Source: Mycobacterium sp. (GTDB lineage Bacteria > Actinomycetota > Actinomycetes > Mycobacteriales > Mycobacteriaceae). Taken from it: a stretch of 64,000 nt of DNA. The stretch covers positions 207,771-271,770 of the forward strand of contig NZ_JASBVP010000004.1 in assembly GCF_029961025.1 (NCBI RefSeq), given 5' to 3'. The position numbers were made by a program, and so were the translations under genes. The notes below the pieces were generated by a model, which saw only the letters and a program-made list of their open reading frames with translations, did no database searches and had not been told where the DNA came from. Below are positions 48,559-58,300 of this stretch, one piece after another; position 1 is the first letter of the stretch, and every line of letters begins with the position of its first letter.

Positions 48559-50485
48559 CGACCGGCGGCTTGACCCGGCGCCGGCGTGCCCCCGGGGCAT
48601 CGACAACGTCCCGGCGCCCGCCGACGGCGACCCCGAGGTGAACACCGCCGCCGGCATACCCGGACCCCGGCGGCTGCTGAAGCTCGGCGGCGCTGCGGTC
48701 GGCCGACTGGCCCGGCTGGGCGCGGCCACCCCGAAGGGGCTGGGCAGGGCGGTGCTGCCCCGGCTGCCCCGATTGGGTGTCACCGCCGCGGCCGGTTTGC
48801 TGCTGTGTGCGAGCTTCGCGCCGCTGAAGTGGTGGTGGGCCGCGATCCCGGCGTTTGCGTTGCTGGCCTGGGTGCTGACCCGCCCGGCCACCACCGTGCT
48901 CGGCGGCCTGGGGTACGGTTTCCTGTTCGGGTTGGCGTTCTATCCGCCGTTGCTGCCGTGGATCGGCGCGCTGGTGGGCGCAACGCCGTGGCTGACGCTG
49001 TCGATCGTGTGCGCCGTCTTTCCGGGAATCTTCGGGCTGCTGGCGGTCGTGGTGCGGCGGCTGCCCGGCTGGCCGATCTGGTTCGCCCTGCTGTGGGGTG
49101 CCCAGGAATGGTTGAAGTCGGTCGTTCCCTTCGGCGGCTTCCCGTGGGGTGAGGTAGCCGCGGGTCAAACGGATGGGCCCTTCCTCCCGCTGGTCCGGCT
49201 GGGCGGGGTTCCGCTGCTGTCGGTGGCGATCGTCCTGCTGGGGTGCAGCATTGCCGCGCTGGCAATAGAGACCCACCGCTGGTGGCATGCCGGCCGGCAG
49301 GTCCGGGGCGGTGGCCGCGCTGATGCCGAGGCGCTCGACACGCCGCCGGCGGTGGTGCTGCCGACGGTCTGTATCTGCCTGACGCTGTTGACCGCGGTAG
49401 TCGTCTGGCCACCGGTGCGGCGTTCGGGGGCGGGTTCGGGCGACGACCCCCCGGTCACCGTGGCGGCGGTGCAGGGCAACGTGCCCAGGCTCGGCCTGGA
49501 TTTCAACGCCCAGCGTCTTGCGGTGCTGCGCAACCACGTTCGGGAGACTCTGCGACTGGCCGAGGACGTGCGTGCGGGTCGTGCGCCGCAACCCCAGTTG
49601 GTCGTCTGGCCCGAGGATGCGTCGGAACTCGATCCGCTGCGCAACCGCGACGCCGCTCAGCAGATTTCGGCGGCCGTCGATGCGATCCGCGCACCGATCT
49701 TGGTCGGTGCCTTGTTCGAGGTCCCGGACATGCGCCCGGATCATCCCGAATACACGAACACGGTGATCGTCTGGAATCCCGGGACCGGACCGGCTGATCG
49801 TCACGACAAGCGGATCATCCAGCCGTTCGGGGAGTACCTGCCCTGGCGCGGGTTTTTCCGCCGGCTCACACCGCTCGCCGACTTGGCCAACTACATCGTG
49901 CCGGGTAAGAGCACCGGAGTGGTGCGCGCAGCGGGGATTCCGGTGGGCATTGCCACCTGCTGGGAGGTGATTTTCGATCGTGCACTGCGGCAATCGGTGC
50001 GCAACGGTGCGCAACTGTTCGCGATGCCCAGCAACAACGCCACCTTCAACAAGACGATGAGCGAGCAGCACCTGGCCTTCGACAAGCTGCGCGCGGTGGA
50101 ACACGACCGCTACGCCGTGGTCGCCGGCACCGTCGGGATCAGCGCGGTGATCGCGCCGGACGGCCGCGAGCTGGAACGCACCGACTTTTTCGTGCCCGCC
50201 TATCTGGACACCCAGGTTCGGCTGAAGACAACGCTGACACCGGCGGGCCGCTGGGCCCCAATCCTGCAGTGGCTGGTCCTGGCGGCGGGTGTCGCAGCGG
50301 TCCTCGCCGCGATACGGCACAATAGGTGGTTCCCGCGTCCGCATCGTCGCCAAGTTCCGTCAGCGGTTACCTCCGGCGCGCCTTCGGCCGACTCCGAGGG
50401 CAACTCCCTGCCCGATGGGGGCAGCACCGCCATCCCGCCCGGCGATGGCCGACGGTCGGCCGGGCGACACGGAGGAGCCACATGA
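48551..50485 (+). CDS. lnt: Apolipoprotein N-acyltransferase Lnt
   Basis: The protein has 644 residues. The N-terminal half has about seven membrane helices, with GFPWGEVA and [16 protein letters not shown] typical of Lnt. The carbon-nitrogen hydrolase domain (about 300-560) has the triad E355 (VVWPEDASE), K420 ([15 protein letters not shown]) and C470 ([11 protein letters not shown]). A final membrane helix and a disordered tail follow. It adds the third acyl chain to lipoproteins such as LppK. In M. tuberculosis Lnt is fused to Ppm1 in one protein; here it is separate, and its stop overlaps the ppm1 start by four bases. ATG 48551 gives MGSDRRL. Confidence 0.93.
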   Translation: MGSDRRLDPAPACPRGIDNVPAPADGDPEVNTAAGIPGPRRLLKLGGAAVGRLARLGAATPKGLGRAVLPRLPRLGVTAAAGLLLCASFAPLKWWWAAIPAFALLAWVLTRPATTVLGGLGYGFLFGLAFYPPLLPWIGALVGATPWLTLSIVCAVFPGIFGLLAVVVRRLPGWPIWFALLWGAQEWLKSVVPFGGFPWGEVAAGQTDGPFLPLVRLGGVPLLSVAIVLLGCSIAALAIETHRWWHAGRQVRGGGRADAEALDTPPAVVLPTVCICLTLLTAVVVWPPVRRSGAGSGDDPPVTVAAVQGNVPRLGLDFNAQRLAVLRNHVRETLRLAEDVRAGRAPQPQLVVWPEDASELDPLRNRDAAQQISAAVDAIRAPILVGALFEVPDMRPDHPEYTNTVIVWNPGTGPADRHDKRIIQPFGEYLPWRGFFRRLTPLADLANYIVPGKSTGVVRAAGIPVGIATCWEVIFDRALRQSVRNGAQLFAMPSNNATFNKTMSEQHLAFDKLRAVEHDRYAVVAGTVGISAVIAPDGRELERTDFFVPAYLDTQVRLKTTLTPAGRWAPILQWLVLAAGVAAVLAAIRHNRWFPRPHRRQVPSAVTSGAPSADSEGNSLPDGGSTAIPPGDGRRSAGRHGGAT

Positions 50486-51276
50486 ACATCGGCCAGTCGA
50501 CGTCGCCGGCCCCGGGCAGTCGTCCCAGCCAACACACCCTGGTGATCGTCCCCACCTTCAACGAGCGCGAGAATCTGCCGCTGATACTCGACCGGCTGCG
50601 CCGCGCCCGTCCCGAGGTGCACGTCCTGGTAGTGGACGACAGCAGCCCCGACGGCACCGGCGAGCTCGCCGACGATTTGGCGCGGGCGGACCCGCAGCGG
50701 GTGCACGTGCTGCACCGGCGGACCAAGGACGGCCTGGGCGCCGCCTACCTGGCGGGTTTCGCCTGGGGACTGGCCCGGCAGTACTCGGTGCTGGTGGAAA
50801 TGGACGCCGACGGCAGCCACCCGCCCGAGCAGCTGTCCCGGCTGCTAGCTGCCGTTGACGCGGGCGCGGACCTGGCCATTGGCTCGCGCTACGTCGAAGG
50901 CGGAACCGTCCGCAACTGGCCGTGGCGGCGGGTAGCGCTCTCCAAAGCGGCCAACACCTATTCCCGGCTGCTGCTGGGTCTGGCCGTGCACGACATCACC
51001 GCCGGCTTCCGCGCCTACCGGCGTGAGGTGTTGGAAACACTCGACCTCGACGCCGTGGATTCAAAAGGGTACTGCTTTCAGATCGACCTGACCTGGCGCA
51101 CCGTCCGCAACGGCTTCGTGGTCGTCGAAGTGCCGATCACCTTCACCGAACGCGAACTTGGGACTTCGAAATTGAGCGGTTCGAACATCCGTGAGGCGGT
51201 GCTCAAAGTGGCGCGCTGGGGTATTGCGGCGCGACTGGCCCACCACCGCGCCGCTCCCGCCGACGACCTCACCTGA
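50482..51276 (+). CDS. ppm1: Polyprenyl-phosphate mannose synthase Ppm1
   Basis: The protein has 264 residues of the GT-A (family 2) glycosyltransferase fold: [32 protein letters not shown], and the metal/nucleotide site [11 protein letters not shown] (D108-x-D110), then [17 protein letters not shown] and [11 protein letters not shown]. It makes polyprenyl-phosphomannose, the mannose donor for lipoglycans and protein mannosylation. The ATG has the ribosome-binding site GGAGGAG and overlaps the lnt stop (ATGA). It corresponds to domain 2 of the fused M. tuberculosis Ppm1. Confidence 0.95.
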   Translation: MNIGQSTSPAPGSRPSQHTLVIVPTFNERENLPLILDRLRRARPEVHVLVVDDSSPDGTGELADDLARADPQRVHVLHRRTKDGLGAAYLAGFAWGLARQYSVLVEMDADGSHPPEQLSRLLAAVDAGADLAIGSRYVEGGTVRNWPWRRVALSKAANTYSRLLLGLAVHDITAGFRAYRREVLETLDLDAVDSKGYCFQIDLTWRTVRNGFVVVEVPITFTERELGTSKLSGSNIREAVLKVARWGIAARLAHHRAAPADDLT

Positions 51277-51295
51277 CGAAGCGAACCCGAACCTG

Positions 51296-51317
51296 CCCCC
51301 AAACGCGGTGGTGGGGG
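51296..51317. terminator. Weak hairpin between convergent ppm1 and rbpA
   Basis: CCCCCA (51296-51301) can pair with TGGGGG (51312-51317) around a 10-base loop in the 54-base gap between the two convergent stops. There is no T-tract on either side, so termination activity is only possible, not clear. Confidence 0.25.
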
Positions 51318-51330
51318 CGGGGTGGGTCGA

Positions 51331-51678
51331 TCAGCTGCCGGGGTTCCCGCGACGGCGCGCCCTGATCACCTCCAGCCGTTCCTTCAGCAGCTCCTCGAGC
51401 TCCTCGATCGTGCGGCGCTCACGCAGCATGTCCCAGTGGGTGCGCGGCGGCTTGACCTTCTTCGGCTGGGGCACATCCCCCTCGATCAGGGTGCCCTCTA
51501 GACCGTTGCGGCATAGCCAGGTGGCGGGGATTTCGGCGTCATGGGCGAACGTGACCTCAAACTCCTCACCGTTCTCGGTGCGGTAGCGGGCAATTTGACG
51601 GGGTGCCAGATCATGATTGCGATCGGTCTCGTAGCTCACGGCTCCGAGGCGGCTGCCCCGTAGGACGCGATCAGCCAT
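51331..51678 (-). CDS. rbpA: RNA polymerase-binding protein RbpA
   Basis: The protein has 115 residues. It has an N-terminal tail and core (MADRVLRGSRLGAVSYETDRNHD; RYRTENGEEFEVTFAHDAEIP; ATWLCRNGLEG), a basic linker (PQPKKVKPPRTHWDML) and the sigma-interacting helix RTIEELEELLKERLEVIRARR. It binds the primary sigma factor and stabilises the open promoter complex. The ATG has an AGAGGAG ribosome-binding site. It is the Rv2050 equivalent and anchors the synteny with pks12. Confidence 0.96.
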   Translation of the reverse strand: MADRVLRGSRLGAVSYETDRNHDLAPRQIARYRTENGEEFEVTFAHDAEIPATWLCRNGLEGTLIEGDVPQPKKVKPPRTHWDMLRERRTIEELEELLKERLEVIRARRRGNPGS

Positions 51679-52350
51679 CGGCCCTTACTCCTCTGAGTAT
51701 CGTGGTGAATTTCTACTCTGCCCGGTTCTTTCCGCTTTTTCCGCGGTTATTCTTCGGTTGTCCTTCCCGCGGTTATCAACGTGTCAGCATCCGCCATGGT
51801 TCCCCGCTGGATCTCGTCGCCGCACCCTTTCAGGTCGAATTCCCGACTCACCCCGCATACCGGGGCGCCCGCCCGGCCGGGGACGCGCCGTCCGTCGACG
51901 GGAACTGATCCTTAATGACAATACCGGGATCACGGCGGGTGCCCCGGTGGTGACCGGGTCGTGTTGGCGGTAAGCGGCGGCGCGCCACGGCTTACCGCCA
52001 TCCGAGCACCTCGCGGTCCCGGGCGAAGCGCCGGCGGCATGACGCGCTTGATCGTCGCCCCCGAACGGCGGGTACAGTCGCCCCATGGGCCACAGGCGCC
52101 ACCGGGGTCGGCTGAACGCCCGGCCTGCGATCGGGGTGGGTAAGGCGGCGCGACGCAGCGTGGTCGGGTGCTAAACCGGGAGCATTGCACGTTTTGGTAA
52201 TCCCGCCCAAGTTGGCCATACTCAACCACCGATGTTCTCGGACGCAAGAGCCGGCGTTCGACGTCGTCACGTGGTGCCACAGCTTCTGTGACTGGGCGCG
52301 AGCCGCATTCAGCAGTCGGGGACGACCACTGCCAGGCGAGGGGTAGCAAC
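51679..52350. promoter_or_regulatory. 672-bp divergent region between rbpA and pks12
   Basis: No convincing gene is seen here. Near rbpA the plus strand is unusually T-rich (about 51705-51790) and contains two direct copies of CCGCGGTTAT (51741-51750 and 51767-51776), possible regulator sites. Ahead of pks12 a sigma-A-like promoter is visible: TTGGTA (52194-52199), 17 bases, CATACT (52217-52222), which would give a 5' leader of about 120 bases. The middle contains only short shadow frames. Confidence 0.5.
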
Positions 52351-55300
52351 ATGGTTGATCAACTCCAGCATGTGACCGAGGCGCTGCGGAAATCGCTGGT
52401 CCAAATCGAGCGGTTGAAGCGCAAGAACCGGGCGCTGCTGGAACGGTCGGGCGAGCCGATCGCCATCATCGGGATGGCGTGCCGGTTCCCGGGTGGGGTG
52501 AATTCCCCCGAGGACCTCTGGGAGATGCTGGCCGAAGGCCGCGACGTGATCTCGGAGTTCCCCACGGATCGGGGCTGGGATCTGGCCGGATTGTTCGATC
52601 CGGATCCCGACGCGCCGGGGAAGACCTACACCCGGCACGGGGGCTTTGTCGATGACGTCGCGGGTTTTGACGCCGGCTTTTTCGGGGTGTCACCGGCCGA
52701 GGCGCTGGCGACCGACCCGCAACATCGGATGCTGTTGGAGTTGTCGTGGGAGGCCTTGGAGCGGGCCGGGATCGACCCGACGTCGTTGCGGGGTTCGGCG
52801 ACCGGGGTGTTCCTGGGGATTATGGACGCCTATTACGGGCTGCTGGGGCGGGATTCAGCGCGGCTGGAGGGCTATCGCCTGACCGGCACGACCTCCAGCG
52901 TGGCCTCGGGCCGGGTGGCCTATGTGCTGGGGTTGGAGGGCCCGGCGGTGTCGGTGGATACCGCGTGTTCGTCCTCGCTGGTGGCGTTGCACATGGCGGT
53001 GGCCTCACTGCGCTCCGGCGAATGCGATCTCGCCCTGGCGGGCGGGGTGACCGTCAACGCCACCCCCGATATTTTCGTGGAGTTCAGCCGCTGGCGCGGG
53101 TTGGCGCCGGACGGGCGGTGCAAGGCGTTCGCCGCGGCCGCCGACGGCACCGGGTTTTCCGAGGGTGGGGGGATGCTGGTGGTGGAGCGGCTCTCGGATG
53201 CGCAGCGGCTGGGGCATCCGGTGTTGGCGGTGGTGGCCGGCTCGGCGGTCAATCAGGATGGGGCCTCCAACGGGTTGACCGCCCCCAATGGGCCCTCCCA
53301 GCAGCGGGTGGTGCGCGCGGCGTTGGCCAGTGCGGGGCTCTCGGCGGCCGATGTGGATGTGGTGGAGGGCCATGGCACCGGCACCACGTTGGGGGATCCG
53401 ATCGAGGCGCAGGCGTTGCTGGCGACCTATGGGCGGGATCGGGCCCAGCCGCTGTGGCTGGGCTCGATCAAGTCGAATATGGGCCACACCCAGGCGGCCG
53501 CGGGGGTGGCGGGGGTGATGAAGATGGTGTTGGCGTTGCGCCACGAGTGGCTGCCGGCGACGTTGCATGTGGATGCGCCCAGCCCGCATGTGGAGTGGTC
53601 GGCGGGGCGGGTGGAGTTGTTGACCCGGGGGCGGGCGTGGCCGGCGGGGGGGCGGGTGCGCCGGGCGGGGGTGTCCTCGTTTGGGATTTCGGGCACTAAT
53701 GCGCATGTGATCGTGCAGGAGGCCCCGCCGGCGCCGCCGCGCCCGCCGGCGCCGTGGCGTCCCCCGGTGTTGGCGTGGGTGCTTTCGGCCAAGACCGAGG
53801 GGGCGTTGCGCGCCCAGGCGGGGCGGTTGGGGGCGTTTGTGGCCGCCCACCCGCAGCTGGATCCGCTGGATGTGGGCTGGTCGCTGGCGGGGCGCTCGGT
53901 GTTTGAGCGGCGCGCGGTGGTGCTCGGCGCGCGGCGTGAGGAGCTGCTGGCGGGGTTGGCGGGGCTGGCTGGGGGGGATCTGGGCCCGGGGGTGATCAGC
54001 GCCGCCGCCGCGCCCGCGGGCAAGACGGTGCTGGTGTTTCCCGGCCAGGGCTGCCAGTGGCCGGGCATGGGGATGCAGTTGCGCGAGTGCTCCCCGGTGT
54101 TCGCCGAGCGGTTAGACGAGTGCGCGCAGGCGCTGGAAGAGTTCGTGGACTGGTCGCTGCTGGAGGTGCTGCGCGGGGCGCCGGGGGCCCCGGGGCTGGA
54201 TCGGGTCGATGTGGTGCAGCCGGCGCTGTTTGCGGTGATGGTGTCGCTGGCGGGGTTGTGGGAGTCGATCGGGGTGCACCCGGATGCGGTGATCGGGCAT
54301 TCCCAGGGGGAGATCGCCGCCGCCTGTGTGGCCGGGGCGTTGTCGCTGCGGGATGCGGCGCGGGTGGTCACCGCGCGCAGCCAATTGTTGCGGGAAGTCT
54401 CCGGGCCGGGGGGCATGGCCGCGCTGGGGTGCGGCGCCGAGCAGGCCCGCGAGCTGCTGGCCCCGCTGGGGGGGCGGGTGGGTATCGCCGCGGTCAACGG
54501 GCCCTCGGCGGTGGTGGTGTCCGGGGAGGCCGAGGCCCTGCAGGAGCTGCTGCACCACTGCGCCGCCCGCCAGCTGCGGGCCCGGCGCATCGAGGTGGAC
54601 TACGCGGCGCATTCGGCCGCGGTGGAGGCCATCGCCGGGCGGCTTGAGCGGCTGCTGGCGGGGATTCGGCCGCGCTCGTCGCGGATCGGGTTTTTTTCCA
54701 CCGTCACCGGTGCTCTTGTCGACACCGCCGGGTTAGACCCCGGCTACTGGTATGCCAACCTGCGTCAGGGCGTGCAGTTTGAGGCGGCGGTGCGCAGCGC
54801 GTGCACGCACGGGTATCGCACGTTTATCGAATCCAGCCCGCATCCGGGGTTGATCAGCGGGATCGAAGAGACCGCCGCCGAGTGCCTGGGCGGGGCCGAC
54901 GCGGTGGTGGTGCTGCCCACCTTGGGCCGCCACGACGGGGGGTTGGGGCGGTTTGTGGCCTCGGCCGCGCAGGGGTTTGTGGCCGGTGTGGGGGTTAAGT
55001 GGCGGGCGGTGCTGCCCGGTGGGGGGTGGGTGGAGTTGCCCACCTACGCTTTTGAGCGGCGCCGGTTTTGGTTGAGCCCCGACGGTTCGGGCACCGATGC
55101 GGCGGGGTTGGGGTTGAAGGCCGGGGGGCATGCGCTGCTGGGGGCGGTGATCGAGGTGCCCGAGGGTGGGGCGCTGCTGCTGAGTGGGCGGTTGGCGCTG
55201 GGGGCGCAGCCCTGGCTGGGGGATCACCGGGTGTTCGGTGTGGGGGTGTTTCCCGGGGCGGGGTTGGTGGAGTTGGCGGTGCGCGCCGGGGATGAGGTGG

Positions 55301-58300
55301 GTTGCCCGGTGCTTGAGGAGTTGACGGTGCGCCGCCCGCTGCGGGTGCCCGACTCGGGGGCGGTGGCGCTGCAGGTGCTGGTGGGGGCCCCCGAGGGCAC
55401 CGGTCAGCGGCGGGTGGCGGTGTTTTGCCGGGAGCACCCCGAGGCGGGGTGGGTCTGCCACGCCGAGGGGGTGGTCAGCCCCCGGGCCCGCCGCCCGGAG
55501 GTGTCGTTGTCGGTGTGGCCGCCGCCGGGGGCGGAGCCGGTGCGGATCGACGGGGGTTATGGGCGGCTGGCGGGCCGCGGCTATGGGTACGGCCCGGCGT
55601 TTCAGGGGCTAAGCGCGTTGTGGCGCCGCGGGCAGGAGCTGTTCGCCGAGGTGCGCCTGCCGCAGGCGGCCGGGGGGGCCGAGGGGTTTGGGATCCATCC
55701 GGCGCTGCTGGATGCCGCCCTGCACGGGTTGCTGATGGCCGATGAGGCCGCGCCGGTGATGCTGCCGTTTTGCTGGCAGGGGGTGTGCCTGCACGCTGCG
55801 GGCGCCACCGCGGTGCGGGCCCGCCTGGCCCCGGCGGGCCCGCAGGCGGTCTCCCTGGAGCTGGCCGACGCCTTGGGGTTGCCGGTGTTGTCGGTGGGCG
55901 CGCTGCTGGCCCGCCCCGTCACCGAGCAGCAGCTGCGCGCGGCGGTGTCCCGCTCGGGCCCGGATCGGCTTTTCGAGCTGGTGTGGTCGCCCGCCGCGGT
56001 GGCCGGCGGCGCGGGCAGCCAGCCCTATGCGGTGTTCGAGTCGCCGCCGGGTGCGGGGCCGGCCGGGGTCCATGAGCGCACCCATCGGGCCCTGGCGGCG
56101 GTGCAGTCCTGGCTGGGTGGTCACCACCAGGGGGTGCTGGTGGTGGTGACCCGGGGCGCGGTGGCCTTACCCGGTGAGGATGTCACCGATTTGGCGGGGG
56201 CCGCGGTGTGGGGGCTGGTGCGCTCGGCGCAAACCGAGCATCCGGGCCGCATCGTGCTCGCCGATATCGACGCGCCCCGCCCGGGGGAGCCGGGGGGCCT
56301 CGATGAGGCTGTCGTGGCGCAGATTTTGGGGGCCGGGGAGCCGCAGGTGCTGCTGCGTGGCGGGGTGGTGCACACCCCGCGGGTGCATCCCAGCCGCGCG
56401 GTGGAGCAGCTGTTGGTGCCCCCCGACGGCGATCGGCCCTGGCGGTTGGGGCTTTCCAGCGCGGGCACCTTCGAGAATTTGCTGCTTGAGCCGGTGCCCG
56501 GGGCGCCGGCACCGCTGGAGCCCGGGCAGGTGCGGGTGGCCATCCGCGCCATCGGCGTCAACTTCCGCGACGTCATGATCACCCTGGGCATGTTCACCCA
56601 CGAGGCGCTGCTCGGCGGTGAAGCCGCCGGCGTGGTGGTCGAGGTTGGCCCGGACGTCACCGATTTCGCGATCGGTGATGCGGTGATGGGATTCTTTCCC
56701 GACGGCAGCGGCACGCTGGTCGCCGCAGATGTCCGGCTGCTGCTGCCGATGCCCGCCGACTGGTCGTACACCCAGGCCGCCGGCGTTTCGGCCGTTTTCA
56801 CCACCGCCTACTACGCCTTGCGGTATTTGGCCGAGGTGCAGCCCGGGCAGCGGGTGCTGGTCCACGCCGCCACCGGGGGGGTGGGGATGGCCGCGGTGCA
56901 GCTGGCCCGGCATTGGGGGCTGGAGGTGTTCGCCACCGCCAGCCGCGGTAAGTGGGACACGTTGCGGGCCATGGGTTTTGACGACGACCACATTGCCGAT
57001 TCGCGCAGCCTGGAATTCGAGGACAAGTTTCGTGCGGTCACCGCCGGGCGCGGCATGGACGTGGTGCTCGACTCGCTGGCCGGGGAGTTCGTGGACGCCT
57101 CGCTGCGGCTGGTCACCCCCGGCGGGGTGTTTTTGGAAATGGGTAAAACCGACATCCGCGACCCCGGTGCCGTCGCCGAACGGCATCCCGGCGTGCGCTA
57201 CCGCGCGTTCGACCTCTTCGAAGCCGGGGCCGACCAGATCCAGCGGATCCTCACCGAGCTGGCCGCGATGTTCGCCCCCGCGATCCTGCGGCCATTGCCG
57301 GTGACGGCGTTCGATATCCGCCGGGCACCGGCGGCGTTGCGGTATTTAAGCCAGGCCCGCCACATCGGCAAGGTGGTGTTGACGATGCCCGACGCGTGGG
57401 CGGCGGGCACCGTGCTGATCACCGGCGGCACCGGGATGGCCGGCTCGGCGCTGGCCCGCCACCTGGTGAGCCGCCACGGGGTGCGTCACCTGCTGCTGGT
57501 GAGCCGCCGCGGCCCCGACGCGCCGGGTGCCGCGCAGTTGCTCGCCGAGCTGACCGGGGCGGGCGCCGCGGTGCGGGTGGTCGCCTGTGACGCCGCCGAC
57601 CGGGAGGCCGTGGCCGCGCTGCTCTCCGAGATTCCGCGCGAGCACCCGCTATCGGCGGTGTTTCACGCTGCGGGCGTTCTCGACGACGGGGTGGTGACCT
57701 CGTTGACCCCGGAGCGGGTCGATGCGGTGTTGCGGGCCAAGGTGGATGCGGCGTGGAACCTGCACGAGTTGACGCGTGATTTGGATGTGTCGGCGTTTGT
57801 GATGTTTTCGTCGATGGCCGGGCTGGTGGGCTCCTCGGGGCAGGCCAACTATGCGGCGGCCAACGCGTTCCTTGACGCGCTGGCGGTGCATCGGCGCGCC
57901 CGCCAGCTGCCGGCGACCTCGCTGGCCTGGGGGCTCTGGCAGCAGGTCAGCACGATGACCGGCGGGTTGGCCGACGCCGACCGCACCCGTCTCGGCCGAT
58001 GGGGTGTTTCCGGGCTGCCCACGGAGGAGGCCCTCGACCTGCTCGACACCGCACTGGTTATCGGCGAGCCGGTGCAGATTCCCGCCCGCATCGACCTGAC
58101 CGCACTACGGGCCGGCGGTGCTGTGATACCACCGATGTTCGGCTCCTTGATCCACGGACCGGCGCGCCGCCAGGTCGACGACTCGCTGGCCGCGGCCAAG
58201 TCGAAATCCGCTCTGGCCCACCGCTTACACGGGCTGCCCGAGGAGGAGCAGCACGCTGTTTTGCTGGATCTGGTGCGCTCGCACATCGCCACCGTGCTGG

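Noticed and set aside
51679..52350. Small genes in the rbpA-pks12 gap (several 60-140 codon frames)
   Set aside because: None has a ribosome-binding site, a convincing composition or a known domain.
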